A program made the translations under genes and the position numbers. A stretch of 64,000 nucleotides of DNA from Chryseobacterium binzhouense. GTDB taxonomy: Bacteria; Bacteroidota; Bacteroidia; Flavobacteriales; Weeksellaceae. Shown here piece after piece: positions 11,050-20,212 of this stretch (positions are counted from its first letter, which is position 1; the number at the start of each line of letters is the position of its first letter). Location: assembly GCF_007474545.1 (NCBI RefSeq), contig NZ_VKOG01000005.1, positions 118,124-182,123 of the forward strand, given 5' to 3'. The notes beneath the pieces were generated by a model, which saw nothing but the letters and a program-made list of their open reading frames with translations, was not told the DNA's origin and did no database searches.

Positions 11050-12174
11050 ATGGAACAACAAATCTACAAAGGGAAACTTATCAGGTTTCATTGGCTAAAA
11101 ATAAAGAAAAAGGAACAACTTACCAAAAATACTTTTTCTATGGAATTTGACATTCCAGAGGAATTGCAAAATCAGTTTTCATTTAAAGCCGGTCAGTTTG
11201 TAAGTGTAAAAATAGATTTTCAGGGTAAAACAGTCATTAATGATTATTCTATGACATCCGCACCTTTTGAAAATACAATTGCTTTAGGCATCAAAATAAA
11301 TTCCGAGAACGGCGCAACCTCACATCTTTTCAAAGATTATCATGAAGGAGATGAAATTTTGGTAAGCGAACCGGCAGGAAGATTTACTTTAGTTTCAAAA
11401 CCAAGCGAATTCAGAACGATTGTTGGATTTGCGGCGGGAATCGGGATTACTCCAATTTTAAGCCATTTCAAGAATATTCTTCATGAAGAACCCAGAACAA
11501 GACTGTTTCTTTTTTTTGGTAATAAAAGTGCTGAAGATACTGCCTATAAAAAGATTCTTGATCAATTAGCCGAAACTTACGGTGAGCGGTTTCAGATTTT
11601 CTATTTTTATTCTCATGAGAAGCCGGATAATCATTTTTTCTTCGGAAGATTAGACGAAAAAAAATTGGGTTTAATTATCAACCAGATTTTACATCTTGAC
11701 GACACGGATGAAGAATCTACTATCTGGGATGCTGTAGATGAAGTTTTAATCTGCGGGAAGGGAGAGATGATCAAATCTCTGGCAAATGCCTGTTACCACC
11801 ACGGAATTCCAAAAAAAAATATTCATTTTGAATTATTTGAAGAATTTAATGATGATATTTATCCTGTTGAAAAAGAATTTCCACTTATTGAAGATATCAA
11901 AGTAGAGTTCAAGCTCTTTGGTAAGCATTACGAGGCTAATCTTGAAAACAACCGAAATAAAATTCTGCAACAGCTTATTACAAAAAATTTTCCGCTGCCG
12001 TATTCCTGTAAATCAGGCATTTGCGGGAGCTGCGAATGTACTTTGCTTGAAGGTGAAGTTGAGCTGCTGGAAAATGAATATTTAACGGAAAGAGAAGAAG
12101 CTCAGGGAAAAATTTTAGCTTGCATGGCAATTGCCAAAAGTCAGAAAATAAAGCTTAATTTTGATTTTAATTGA
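11050..12174 (+). CDS. Flavin-dependent NAD(P)H:ferredoxin-type reductase with C-terminal 2Fe-2S domain (PaaE/HmpX-like)
   Basis: The 374-residue protein has three modules: an FAD-binding beta-barrel (FKAGQFVSVKI, then DYSMTSAPFE), an NAD-binding domain (FAAGIGITPILSHF), and a plant-type 2Fe-2S ferredoxin domain near residues 295-374 with CKSGICGSC and a distant ACMA cysteine. It should pass electrons from NAD(P)H through FAD to the cluster, as in oxygenase reductases; no oxygenase partner is adjacent. A TATTTTTG box lies 9 nt before the start codon, so the transcript may have a very short leader. Its stop overlaps the TTG start of the next gene. Confidence 0.87.
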   Translation: MEQQIYKGKLIRFHWLKIKKKEQLTKNTFSMEFDIPEELQNQFSFKAGQFVSVKIDFQGKTVINDYSMTSAPFENTIALGIKINSENGATSHLFKDYHEGDEILVSEPAGRFTLVSKPSEFRTIVGFAAGIGITPILSHFKNILHEEPRTRLFLFFGNKSAEDTAYKKILDQLAETYGERFQIFYFYSHEKPDNHFFFGRLDEKKLGLIINQILHLDDTDEESTIWDAVDEVLICGKGEMIKSLANACYHHGIPKKNIHFELFEEFNDDIYPVEKEFPLIEDIKVEFKLFGKHYEANLENNRNKILQQLITKNFPLPYSCKSGICGSCECTLLEGEVELLENEYLTEREEAQGKILACMAIAKSQKIKLNFDFN

Positions 12175-12788
12175 GAATCATCAGAAACATATACCGTTTG
12201 ATCATTTCATCCATAGAAATTGTTTTTCTTTTGGTATGTCTTTCTAATGCATGGGTTTTTGGCTTGACGGGAGGAAGAACGTACACTAAAATATCAAAAA
12301 TTCCTCCTCGCGAAGTGGCTTTGGTTTTGGGAACTTCTCCCAGAATGCGTTCAGGATTATCAAATCCTTATTTTACAAAAAGAATGGATGCAACCGCTCT
12401 TCTCTATCATCACGGAAAAATTAAAAAAATAATTGTAAGCGGTGAAAAAAGTAAGGGATATAATGAGCCTGCTGCAATGAAAAATTATCTTATTTATCAG
12501 GAAGGTGTTCCTGAAGATATTATCATTGAAGATCCTGAAGGATTCAACACCTACAAAAGTATTTTGCGTTGTAAAAACACCTACAATAAGGAAAACGTAA
12601 TCATTGTTTCCCAAGGTTTTCACAATCTGAGAGCGCTCTTTTTCGCCAGAAACAATAATATGAATGCATTGGGTTTTGATGCGCAGGATGTATCAAAACC
12701 CGAAAGCTACTACCGAAACCAGTCCCGTGAAATTCTGGCGAGGGTAGTGGCAGTGGTCTATTTTGTCTTAGGAATTTCTCCAGATTAA
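12171..12788 (+). CDS. SanA/YdcF-like DUF218 envelope protein
   Basis: The 205-residue protein has one N-terminal membrane helix (about residues 8-30) and a DUF218 domain: VALVLGTSPR, KKIIVSGEKSKGYNEPAAMKNYL, and VIIVSQGFHNLRALFFARN. E. coli SanA of this family affects envelope barrier function. The start codon is TTG at 12171, overlapping the upstream stop as TTGA, which points to translational coupling with the reductase gene. It converges with tamL, overlapping by 4 bases at the 3' ends. Confidence 0.82.
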   Translation: MRIIRNIYRLIISSIEIVFLLVCLSNAWVFGLTGGRTYTKISKIPPREVALVLGTSPRMRSGLSNPYFTKRMDATALLYHHGKIKKIIVSGEKSKGYNEPAAMKNYLIYQEGVPEDIIIEDPEGFNTYKSILRCKNTYNKENVIIVSQGFHNLRALFFARNNNMNALGFDAQDVSKPESYYRNQSREILARVVAVVYFVLGISPD

Positions 12789-15382
12789 AAAGGATATCCA
12801 AAAGCAATGTTCAATGTTGGTTTTAATGGCTGAAATTTATTAAATCTCCATCTCTCTCCGTCTGGTTTGTTAGGATCATATATTTTATACGCCAAATCTA
12901 CTCTTAAAGTAATATAAGCGATATTCAGCCTTAATCCAAGTCCGCTTCCGACACCCATTTCGCGAATAAAACGATTGAATTTAAACTGATCATCAAAACC
13001 GTTATTTTCTGTATTCCATACGTTTCCGATGTCGGTAAAAATTGCACCTTCATACATTTCCGTAAATGGGATTCTGTACTCAATATTAGTAGTAAGTTTT
13101 ATATTTCCCATGAGATAAGTACGAACTTTATCATCAATCTGAGATCCTCCCGGACCAAGACCTCCAAAAGCGATCCATGCACGGATGTCATTTGCTCCAC
13201 CGTTGAAATATGATCTCACAAAAGGCATTGTGGAAGAGTTGCCATAAGGAATACCCAAACCAATAAACTGACGAAGTGCCAAAGTCTGATTTCCGTTGAA
13301 TTTAAAATATTTTCTGACATCAAAATCAAATTTTACAAACTGTGCATAAGGAATTCCGAAAATCGTTCTTTCAGGACTTCGCAGCACACCACCACCGTCA
13401 TTTCTGCTTTGATTAAAAATACTCGGAATATTTCCCGCCAATTCAACTTTACCGTTGAAATAAAATGCATTAGGGTAATCTTTTTTACCAATTTCGTTAT
13501 AAATAAAATTATAAATCATTGATGAAATCAAAACATCCTGTGTTTGTCTGTCTTTATTAACAAGAGTTCCCAAAAAAGATAATAAATCTTCAGCCCTTTT
13601 TTTGTCTAAAGTATTTACATATCCTTCATCTGCTAAAATCTGTTCAGAAACCTGATCTCTCGTCAAAGCTCCGGAATTGAACTGCTGTTTTGCCTGAGGA
13701 TTATAAGTAAAATAATCATCAAAAACTGTTTGCCTGATAATATTGTCGTTAACGAAAAAATCGTAGTAACTGTCTTTATTTTTTGTTAAACTGAATAAAG
13801 TATTAAATAAAGTCAGTCTGTGAGACGACTGATCATTTACATTCGCAAAGTAATTTAATCCTGTATTGAAGTTAGTTCTGCCCAGTCCGATGTTATTTTG
13901 TACTGATGCTCCCAAAACTATAGATGTAGTAGGAGAGTATCGTTTAGGAATCAGTTTATAATAGCTGAAAGGGAGCAATAATCTTGGAAAACTCAATGAT
14001 GCCTGTGCAGAATATTCATAGGCTAAAATTCTTTTATCCAGATTTTTAGGGTTTCTGATAGATCCGAAAGTTCCCGCAACACTTGTGGTAAGGTTTTCTG
14101 CACCTCCAAAAACATTTCTTGTGGTAAGATCAACAGATGGCGAAATACCAAAATTTAAAAGCTGAGAATAATTCAGGTCTGTTCCTACTTTCAGTTCGTA
14201 TTTATCCAGCGGTTTTAATACATAAAGAACATCAACAATACTGTCATTAGGAGCATTCACACCACCTTGTCGCAAAGAATCTCTTGCTTTCAGAATACTG
14301 AAATTGTTCATCGCTAAAAGATTTCTTTTGGTAAGATCTAGCTTTTTCTGATCATATTGGGACTCACTGTCAACAATAATTGCTCTCCATAAAGACGGAG
14401 TTTTATACTGATCGTTTATTTTGTGAAATCTTATTCTTCTAAGACTGTCTTTTACCGTACGTTTCGGAAAATCTGAAGGACGATTGACTATTGCAACATC
14501 AATATTTCCAAAAGTGGCTCTTTTGTAAGGTCTATCTAAAGAATCTTTATGTATTTCCAGAACGAGCGGAATCTCTTTTGTACTTTTGAGAGAATCTGCC
14601 ACGAAACCAACTTCGTCATTAGCTGCGTTAAATCTGTAATAGCCATTATCACGCATGAGCTCATTGATTCTGGAAATTTCTTTTTCTAAAACGGTCTGAT
14701 CTAATATCTGTCCTTTTCTTACCAGGCTTTCATGAAGTCTCTGCCTGAAAACTCCTTTGATTCCCGCATCAGGAATATTGTAATAATATTCTTTGATATA
14801 GGTAGGAGCATTATGTTTAATTGAATAATTTACATTGGCTTTTTTAGCATCCGAATCCAGCTTGTGACTATACTTTACTTCAGCATCCCAAAAGCCTCTG
14901 TATGTCATTCTGTTTTGTATCTGTTCTGCACTTTTCTCCGTTCTTGTCTGATCAAGAATTACAGGCGGAGTTCCCCAGCTGTGATAAAGCCTGTCCATAA
15001 AAAGACTTTTCCCTACACTGCTTTGCATATTGTATTTAATGAAAAGAGAATCACGAAGTTTTTGATTTCTCATTTCGCTAGGATAGGTCATATATTCACT
15101 AAGGAGTGTATCATACTTAGGATTGGCAGCATTATAAAAAAGTAAGCCAAGCGGTAAAAAAAGAAGCTGCTTTTTGTTGGGCTTCTGCTGTACGTAATCT
15201 TTTAATTCTTCATCGAAAAACTGTTTTTTGTCTTCAAACTCAAAATTGTTTTGTGTAAGCAGATATTCTCCGTCCGGAACTTTCTTTGTGGTACTACAGG
15301 CATAAAGTAATCCGACAAATGTTGCAAATGATATTATTTTATAATACTTTTGAGGAGAATTCTTATAATGCTTACCGCTCAT
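12785..15382 (-). CDS. tamL: TamL, BamA/TamA-family outer-membrane lipoprotein
   Basis: This 865-residue protein combines a lipoprotein signal (LLYACS, Cys29), periplasmic POTRA-like segments (about residues 100-400) and a C-terminal beta-barrel that ends LNIAFGYPF with the terminal aromatic typical of outer-membrane proteins. The layout matches TamL, the Bacteroidota version of TamA that works with TamB in outer-membrane assembly. No tamB gene is adjacent here. Its start codon lies 14 bases inside the divergent rRNA methyltransferase gene, so the 5' ends overlap; a TATTTTTG box for it may lie inside that gene (15425-15432, minus strand). Confidence 0.87.
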   Translation of the reverse strand: MSGKHYKNSPQKYYKIISFATFVGLLYACSTTKKVPDGEYLLTQNNFEFEDKKQFFDEELKDYVQQKPNKKQLLFLPLGLLFYNAANPKYDTLLSEYMTYPSEMRNQKLRDSLFIKYNMQSSVGKSLFMDRLYHSWGTPPVILDQTRTEKSAEQIQNRMTYRGFWDAEVKYSHKLDSDAKKANVNYSIKHNAPTYIKEYYYNIPDAGIKGVFRQRLHESLVRKGQILDQTVLEKEISRINELMRDNGYYRFNAANDEVGFVADSLKSTKEIPLVLEIHKDSLDRPYKRATFGNIDVAIVNRPSDFPKRTVKDSLRRIRFHKINDQYKTPSLWRAIIVDSESQYDQKKLDLTKRNLLAMNNFSILKARDSLRQGGVNAPNDSIVDVLYVLKPLDKYELKVGTDLNYSQLLNFGISPSVDLTTRNVFGGAENLTTSVAGTFGSIRNPKNLDKRILAYEYSAQASLSFPRLLLPFSYYKLIPKRYSPTTSIVLGASVQNNIGLGRTNFNTGLNYFANVNDQSSHRLTLFNTLFSLTKNKDSYYDFFVNDNIIRQTVFDDYFTYNPQAKQQFNSGALTRDQVSEQILADEGYVNTLDKKRAEDLLSFLGTLVNKDRQTQDVLISSMIYNFIYNEIGKKDYPNAFYFNGKVELAGNIPSIFNQSRNDGGGVLRSPERTIFGIPYAQFVKFDFDVRKYFKFNGNQTLALRQFIGLGIPYGNSSTMPFVRSYFNGGANDIRAWIAFGGLGPGGSQIDDKVRTYLMGNIKLTTNIEYRIPFTEMYEGAIFTDIGNVWNTENNGFDDQFKFNRFIREMGVGSGLGLRLNIAYITLRVDLAYKIYDPNKPDGERWRFNKFQPLKPTLNIAFGYPF
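15322..15352 (+). promoter_or_regulatory. Promoter of the rRNA methyltransferase gene, inside tamL
   Basis: TTG at 15322-15324, a 20-nt spacer and TACTTTTG at 15345-15352 match the Bacteroidota consensus. The -7 box ends 15 nt before the ATG at 15368. The promoter lies entirely within the first codons of the opposite-strand tamL gene. Confidence 0.65.
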
Positions 15383-16093
15383 ATAATTAAAATTTTACAA
15401 TCTTTAGATAAAAAGAAGTTCAGGCAAAAATACAACTTGTTTTTGGTTGAAGGTAATAAAACTATAATGGAACTTCCTAATTCTAACTTTAAAATTAGGG
15501 AAATATTTTCTACACAGGTAAACAATTTTCTTTCGGAAGAGGTGAAGTTTACTCAGGTATCTGAAAATGAACTAAAAAAAATAAGTTTCCTTAAAAATCC
15601 TAAAGATTCAGTTGCTGTTTGTGTGCTTCCGGAAAGTAATAAATTTGAAGAAAAAAATTTCCAGTTGGTATTAGACGGAATACAGGATCCAGGAAATTTA
15701 GGAACAATTATCAGGCTTGCTGATTGGTTTGGCATAGAACAGATTGTCTGTAGCGAGGATACTGTAGATTTTTACAACCCAAAAGTCATTCAGGCTACAA
15801 TGGGATCTTTCACACGGGTGAATATTGCGTACTGTGATTTAACAGAATATCTTTCCTCAACTCAGAATTCCAATATCGGAACAGATATGGAAGGGGAGAA
15901 TATTTATCATTTTGAAAAACCTCAAAAAATAAATTTAATTTTAGGAAACGAAGGTAACGGAATCAGAAGCGAAACTGAAAATTTACTTCATAAGAAAATC
16001 AGTATTCCGAGATTCGGGAAATCGCAATCTACAGAAAGCCTCAATGTTTCTATGGCAGCAGGAATAATTCTTGGTCAGCTTTTTAGAGTTTAA
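15368..16093 (+). CDS. SpoU/TrmH-family RNA 2'-O-methyltransferase
   Basis: The protein methylates a ribose 2'-hydroxyl in rRNA or tRNA using S-adenosylmethionine. From ATG 15368 (MLTAHIIKILQSLDKKKFRQ) it has 241 residues: an N-terminal substrate-binding domain like that of RlmB, then a SPOUT knot domain with motif 1 LDGIQDPGNLGTIIRLADWFG, motif 2 LILGNEGNGI and motif 3 IPRFGKSQSTESLNVSMAAGI. The exact target nucleotide cannot be read from sequence. I prefer this ATG to the upstream TTG because a consensus promoter ends just before it. Confidence 0.88.
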   Translation: MLTAHIIKILQSLDKKKFRQKYNLFLVEGNKTIMELPNSNFKIREIFSTQVNNFLSEEVKFTQVSENELKKISFLKNPKDSVAVCVLPESNKFEEKNFQLVLDGIQDPGNLGTIIRLADWFGIEQIVCSEDTVDFYNPKVIQATMGSFTRVNIAYCDLTEYLSSTQNSNIGTDMEGENIYHFEKPQKINLILGNEGNGIRSETENLLHKKISIPRFGKSQSTESLNVSMAAGIILGQLFRV

Positions 16094-16154
16094 ATTAAAG
16101 TTAAAGAGCAGGAGAACAATTACGTAAAACGTCAGGATTCTCCAACTCCCAAAC

Positions 16155-16652
16155 TTATATCAATTGTTCCATGCTGGATACACTTTTGCTTTTTTGATAT
16201 GCTTCTAATTTTGTACGAACAAATTTCAGAACTACCGGCGCAACATAGATTAGGGCTGCACCCAGAATCTTCTTCTTCCAGTTAGAACTTTTCATATTTT
16301 TCTTTGCATAATTAGCAACAAATGCCGTTACTGCCAGTTTCAAAACAGTATCCATAGCATCCCCTTTCATTGCGCTTCCAGCAATACCCATTGCAGTATT
16401 TTTGCTTAAAATAAGATCTTTTACTTCGGAAGTAATCTGTTTCGCAATTACATCTTTTCGGATAACGGTTTTTTCTTCGCCATTTTCATCTATTTTTTCT
16501 TTCAGATACTGGTCAGTAAGCCCGTTGGTAAATGCACTAAGACTCTCTTTTGTATTTTTGAAAGTTAAAAGTCCTTCAAGATCGTTGACTTCTTCTTTCA
16601 GAAGTTTCTTTTTTCTCCTGAGTTCTTCTAAGCTGTTGTAATTTCTTCCCAT
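16155..16652 (-). CDS. Conserved hypothetical protein, third gene of an envelope-stress-like cluster
   Basis: I do not recognise a named domain. The 165-residue protein has a charged, coiled-coil-like N-terminus (SLEELRRKKKLLKEEVNDLEGLL), a hydrophobic, alanine-rich stretch (MDTVLKLAVTAFVANYAKK) and a weakly hydrophobic segment near KILGAALIYVAPVVLKFV. It starts 4 bp after the end of the holin-X-like gene and follows YtxH, a grouping often seen for small envelope-stress proteins. It may be membrane-associated. Confidence 0.7.
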   Translation of the reverse strand: MGRNYNSLEELRRKKKLLKEEVNDLEGLLTFKNTKESLSAFTNGLTDQYLKEKIDENGEEKTVIRKDVIAKQITSEVKDLILSKNTAMGIAGSAMKGDAMDTVLKLAVTAFVANYAKKNMKSSNWKKKILGAALIYVAPVVLKFVRTKLEAYQKSKSVSSMEQLI

Positions 16653-16656
16653 AATT

Positions 16657-16965
16657 TTAATGATTTAAAAATTGGATTACTTTATCTGCGACCATATTTA
16701 CAATTTTTTTCTTAAAAACCACCACCAAAATCATGATGAGCAGATAAAAGCCTGCAATAATAAGAAAACCCAGCGAATAGTCATTGAGTGCTTTACCGAT
16801 AAGAAATGCCAAACCAAAATTGAAAAGAATGATAAAAAAGCCAAAAGCTACCAGCAAAATAACGAGATAGGCAATTACACCTGCTGAAATTGAAGATTTT
16901 TCTGTCGCTTCAATTTTTAACAGATCTATTCTTTTAGATGCGTATTCTTTTATAGTTTCGATCAT
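16657..16965 (-). CDS. Phage-holin-like / Holin-X superfamily III membrane protein
   Basis: The 102-residue protein has a short amphipathic start (MIETIKEYASKRIDLLKIEA) followed by two long hydrophobic helices (about residues 28-55 and 62-85) and a lysine-rich tail. This matches the small holin superfamily III / DUF1469-like proteins found in bacterial chromosomes with YtxH genes; in this setting it is a membrane protein, not evidence of a prophage. It lies between YtxH and the unknown 165-aa gene on the same strand. Confidence 0.72.
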   Translation of the reverse strand: MIETIKEYASKRIDLLKIEATEKSSISAGVIAYLVILLVAFGFFIILFNFGLAFLIGKALNDYSLGFLIIAGFYLLIMILVVVFKKKIVNMVADKVIQFLNH

Positions 16966-16986
16966 CCTTTTATTTTTTAAAGTTAT

Positions 16987-17018
16987 AAAAAAAGGAACTC
17001 ATTTACAAAGTTCCTTTT
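16987..17018 (-). terminator. Terminator after the YtxH gene
   Basis: A perfect 10-bp stem (AAAAGGAACT / AGTTCCTTTT) with a 9-nt loop is followed on the minus strand by a T run. It would end or attenuate transcription between YtxH and the holin-like gene, giving more YtxH than downstream message. Confidence 0.75.
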
Positions 17019-17043
17019 CTATGTATTTAATATAAATTAAATA

Positions 17044-17391
17044 TTAATTTTTAAGATCGTTCAATCCAGATTCAACATCTTTTACCATGTCGGTAGTTTT
17101 TGATACGATCTGATCTTTATATTTGTCATATCCGTCTTTTACGGTATGAGCAACATTGTTTGCTGTTTCTTTGAAAGTAGATGAAATGCTTTCATATTGT
17201 CCTTTCATTTTTTCAGATACTTCGCCGTATTTATTCTTGGCCTGATCTTTAAGATCTTCAGCTTTATTTTTGATCTTTTTTCTAGTTTCTTTTCCTTCTT
17301 CAGGAGCGTAAAGCATTCCTAATACGACACCTGCTGCAGCACCTGCTAAAAGTCCTGCCAAAATACCTGCTGTATTATTTTTTTTAGACAT
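17044..17391 (-). CDS. YtxH domain-containing protein
   Basis: The 115-residue protein has a glycine/alanine-rich N-terminal membrane helix (GILAGLLAGAAAGVVLGMLYAP, residues 8-29) followed by EEGKETRKKIKNKAEDLKD, the hallmark of YtxH proteins, and then a charged amphipathic helical tail with repeated Lys/Asp. YtxH proteins are general-stress, envelope-associated factors of unknown mechanism. A terminator separates it from the two genes downstream. Confidence 0.85.
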   Translation of the reverse strand: MSKKNNTAGILAGLLAGAAAGVVLGMLYAPEEGKETRKKIKNKAEDLKDQAKNKYGEVSEKMKGQYESISSTFKETANNVAHTVKDGYDKYKDQIVSKTTDMVKDVESGLNDLKN

Positions 17392-17467
17392 TTTTTGTTT
17401 TTTAATAGTTAGTATAATAGTATTTGATAAATAAGGTTACAATTTATATACCAATCAGTTTTAATAA

Positions 17468-18154
17468 TTAATAAAAATCGTTAATTTTTTTTAAATGGTA
17501 AAGAATGCTTTCAATCGTCTGAGATTTTGAAAGATTGGTATTATCTATCTCAATTGCATCATCGGCTTTTTTTAACGGAGAAATTTCTCTTTCGCTGTCT
17601 ATACGGTCTCTTTCAATTAAATTTTTCCGTACCTGATCAATATCGGCTTCCAATCCTAAAGAGAGAAGTTCTTCATATCTTCTTCTGGTACGCTCTTCAA
17701 TACTCGCAGTAAGAAAAAACTTAAAATCCGCACTTGGCAAAACAACAGTTCCAATATCTCTTCCATCCATAATAACGCCTTCATTTCTTGCAATTGATCT
17801 TTGAGTTTCAAGCAGAAAATCTCTTACTTCTTTTTGTTTCGCAATAAAACTTACATGATTGGAAACTTCTGCCGTCCTTATTTCTTTTGAAACATTGATC
17901 TGGTTGACATATAAAACCAGCTCATCTTCATCTCTTTTAAATTCAAGACTGATGATCGGAAAAGAATCATAAAGCTTCTGCAAACTGATATTGCCATCTT
18001 TATCTGTGCAGTTCTGAAGAGCAAACCATGTAATACCACGGTACAAAGCACCGGTATCTAAATGTACGATTCCAAGTTTTTCGGCAATGATTTTTGATAT
18101 TGAACTTTTTCCTGTAGATGAGTAGCCGTCAATAGCAATTACTGGTTTTTTCAT
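17468..18154 (-). CDS. cmk: Cytidylate kinase
   Basis: This cytoplasmic enzyme phosphorylates CMP and dCMP with ATP. The 228-residue protein starts MKKPVIAIDGYSSTGKSSIS with a P-loop (GYSSTGKS) and has the CMP-binding HLDTGALYRG, the family motif VIMDGRDIGTVVLP and a LID-like RTRRRYEEL. It follows porQ by 57 bp on the same strand and is likely cotranscribed with it; this cmk-porQ pairing is familiar from other flavobacteria. Confidence 0.95.
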   Translation of the reverse strand: MKKPVIAIDGYSSTGKSSISKIIAEKLGIVHLDTGALYRGITWFALQNCTDKDGNISLQKLYDSFPIISLEFKRDEDELVLYVNQINVSKEIRTAEVSNHVSFIAKQKEVRDFLLETQRSIARNEGVIMDGRDIGTVVLPSADFKFFLTASIEERTRRRYEELLSLGLEADIDQVRKNLIERDRIDSEREISPLKKADDAIEIDNTNLSKSQTIESILYHLKKINDFY

Positions 18155-18211
18155 AATACAAATTTCAAGAAATTTTATGAAAAAATCAAGAATACAGACA
18201 TGAATCTATTT

Positions 18212-19204
18212 TTATTCTCCGTGACGGGTATTCAAATCCACAGAAATACCAACCTGATTAACATTAGAAGCATTATGATAGCGTACATGTGCATAATCTA
18301 TACGGAATCTTGATATCTTCAGACCAAATCCTCCGGAAATACCTGAGAAATTTCGCTGATCCAATACGGCAAGTTCGCTTCCTCTTCTTACGTTGTAGCC
18401 AAGTCTGATATTGAATCCTTTCTCAGGAAAAAGCTCTGCTCCTACAGAGAAGTGATCTGCTATTTTTCTTCCAATGCCAACTTCCTGCTCATTGATATTG
18501 TAATCTGAAGAAATATCAAACTGCTGCAAATCATGAGCGGTAATTGTTACGGCAAGAGGAAAATTCTTTAAAATTTTTGTGTACCCTAAATCTATTCTGA
18601 AAGGAAGTTTTTCTCTTACTCCATTGAAAGAGCTTAGCTGATACCCGAAGTTTCTGAAAACAACTGATGCTACCTCTTTGTTGATTTTATTATGATAAGT
18701 AATTCCGGCAGTTCCTGCAATAGCAGAAGATGTATAAGTGTCTATTTTTGATGTGATAAAATTAAGACCTCCTCCGATCGTCCAGTCTTCCTCAAACTGA
18801 TAGGCGTATCCTGCACCTACGGAAACATCTGAAGCAGTGAAATCGCCCATTTCAAAACCGCTTTCATCAGTTCGGGGAATATTTCCGTAATTCATGTATC
18901 TTCCATTGATCGTCACCATGTGACCATTATCCAGATCTCTTGCGTATGCAATAGTTCCGTATTTTGTGTCGGCAAGATATGCTGCAGCATTTACTGAAAG
19001 CTGATTATGCGATTCCTTATTCAGTAACGCAGGATTGGCAATAGCAAAGGTGACATCTTTATCTCTTATGCTGATCACATCACCGCCAAGAGCTGCCTGT
19101 CTTGCAGAAACAGGAATATTCAGAAAAGGATAAACGTTTGTCCCGTTCTGAGCAAACGAAACAATTCCTGAAAGAAATAGTGGAAATAATAATAATTTCT
19201 TCAA
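18212..19204 (-). CDS. porQ: Type IX secretion system protein PorQ
   Basis: PorQ is an outer-membrane beta-barrel of the type IX secretion machinery, grouped with PorU, PorV and PorZ at the cell surface. The 330-residue protein has a signal peptide (residues 1-18, ending SFAQ) and a PorV/PorQ-like barrel with the opening YPFLNIPVSARQAALGGDV and NPALL. This fits the T9SS-sorted protein encoded at the far end of the window. It has a promoter at 19223-19253 and is followed by cmk. Confidence 0.9.
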   Translation of the reverse strand: MKKLLLFPLFLSGIVSFAQNGTNVYPFLNIPVSARQAALGGDVISIRDKDVTFAIANPALLNKESHNQLSVNAAAYLADTKYGTIAYARDLDNGHMVTINGRYMNYGNIPRTDESGFEMGDFTASDVSVGAGYAYQFEEDWTIGGGLNFITSKIDTYTSSAIAGTAGITYHNKINKEVASVVFRNFGYQLSSFNGVREKLPFRIDLGYTKILKNFPLAVTITAHDLQQFDISSDYNINEQEVGIGRKIADHFSVGAELFPEKGFNIRLGYNVRRGSELAVLDQRNFSGISGGFGLKISRFRIDYAHVRYHNASNVNQVGISVDLNTRHGE

Positions 19205-19222
19205 ATCAGTATATAATTAATG

Positions 19223-19253
19223 CAAAAATAATTCTTTTTGCTACTTATCAAAA
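19223..19253 (-). promoter_or_regulatory. Promoter of porQ-cmk
   Basis: On the minus strand TTTTG (19253-19249), an 18-nt spacer and TATTTTTG (19230-19223) fit the Bacteroidota consensus, 18 bp upstream of the porQ start codon. Confidence 0.6.
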
Positions 19254-19309
19254 TATTTCTGTCAATATTTATCTACAAATATTTTTCTTTTTTCAATATT
19301 TATAATGAT

Positions 19310-19317
19310 TATATTTG
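19310..19317 (+). promoter_or_regulatory. Candidate -7 box of pyrH
   Basis: TATATTTG matches TAnnTTTG exactly and lies inside the longer pyrH reading frame, 53 nt before the ATG at 19371. No clear TTTG -33 box was found. Confidence 0.5.
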
Positions 19318-19370
19318 CAGAGTTAATTTTTCAGACCAATTATTCTGAAATAAATTTATTAAAATTTAAA

Positions 19371-20078
19371 ATGAAATATAAAAGAATCCTTCTTAAACTG
19401 AGCGGTGAAGCTTTAATGGGCAGCAGACAATATGGTATTGATAACGACCGACTAATGGAGTATGCACAGGAAATAAAAAAAGTTGCTGATAAAGGTTGTG
19501 AAATTGCCATTGTAATCGGAGGCGGAAATATTTTCCGTGGTGTAGCCGGAGCAGCAAAAGGGATGGACAGGGTTCAGGGAGATTATATGGGAATGCTTGC
19601 AACTGTAATCAATGGAATGGCATTGCAGGGAGCTTTGGAAGATGCAGGCATTAAAACAAGGCTTCAGTCTGCTATAGAAATGGATAAGGTTGCAGAGCCT
19701 TTTATCAAAAGAAGAGCTGTAAGACACCTTGAAAAGGGCAGGGTAGTTATTTTTGGTGCGGGTACGGGAAATCCTTATTTCACAACAGATACGGCAGCAA
19801 CTTTAAGAGCTATAGAAATTGATGCAGATGTAATTTTGAAAGGAACAAGAGTTGACGGTATATACGACAGTGATCCTGAGAAAAATGTAAATGCGGTAAA
19901 ATACAACTCGTTAACTTTTGATGAAGTGTATGAAAAAAATCTTAAGGTGATGGATATGACTGCCTTTACATTGAGTCACGAAAACAAACTTCCAATTATT
20001 GTTTTTGATATGAACAAAGAAGGAAACCTTCTTAAAATTGTTGAAGGCGAAAATATTGGAACATTAGTTGATTTGTAG
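19371..20078 (+). CDS. pyrH: UMP kinase
   Basis: UMP kinase makes UDP from UMP for nucleic acid and cell-wall precursor synthesis. From ATG 19371 ([17 protein letters not shown]) the protein has 235 residues, the usual size of this hexameric amino-acid-kinase-fold enzyme. Visible motifs are [17 protein letters not shown] and [15 protein letters not shown]. The frame also opens upstream at 19305, but a -7 box lies in that extension. frr follows after 134 bp, a common pyrH-frr arrangement. Confidence 0.96.
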   Translation: MKYKRILLKLSGEALMGSRQYGIDNDRLMEYAQEIKKVADKGCEIAIVIGGGNIFRGVAGAAKGMDRVQGDYMGMLATVINGMALQGALEDAGIKTRLQSAIEMDKVAEPFIKRRAVRHLEKGRVVIFGAGTGNPYFTTDTAATLRAIEIDADVILKGTRVDGIYDSDPEKNVNAVKYNSLTFDEVYEKNLKVMDMTAFTLSHENKLPIIVFDMNKEGNLLKIVEGENIGTLVDL

Positions 20079-20212
20079 ATCAAAGTAAAAAGAAAGGAGC
20101 AAAGTAAAAATAGGGATGTCTGACCTTTAATTAATCAGCTTTCACTTATATCTTTATATCTTTTAACTTGAATCTTTAATAAATGTGTAATTTATCAAAT
20201 TTTTATTATATA

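Noticed and set aside
16657-16965. Prophage holin
   Set aside because: The protein is holin-like but sits with YtxH in a chromosomal stress-type cluster; no other phage gene is near.
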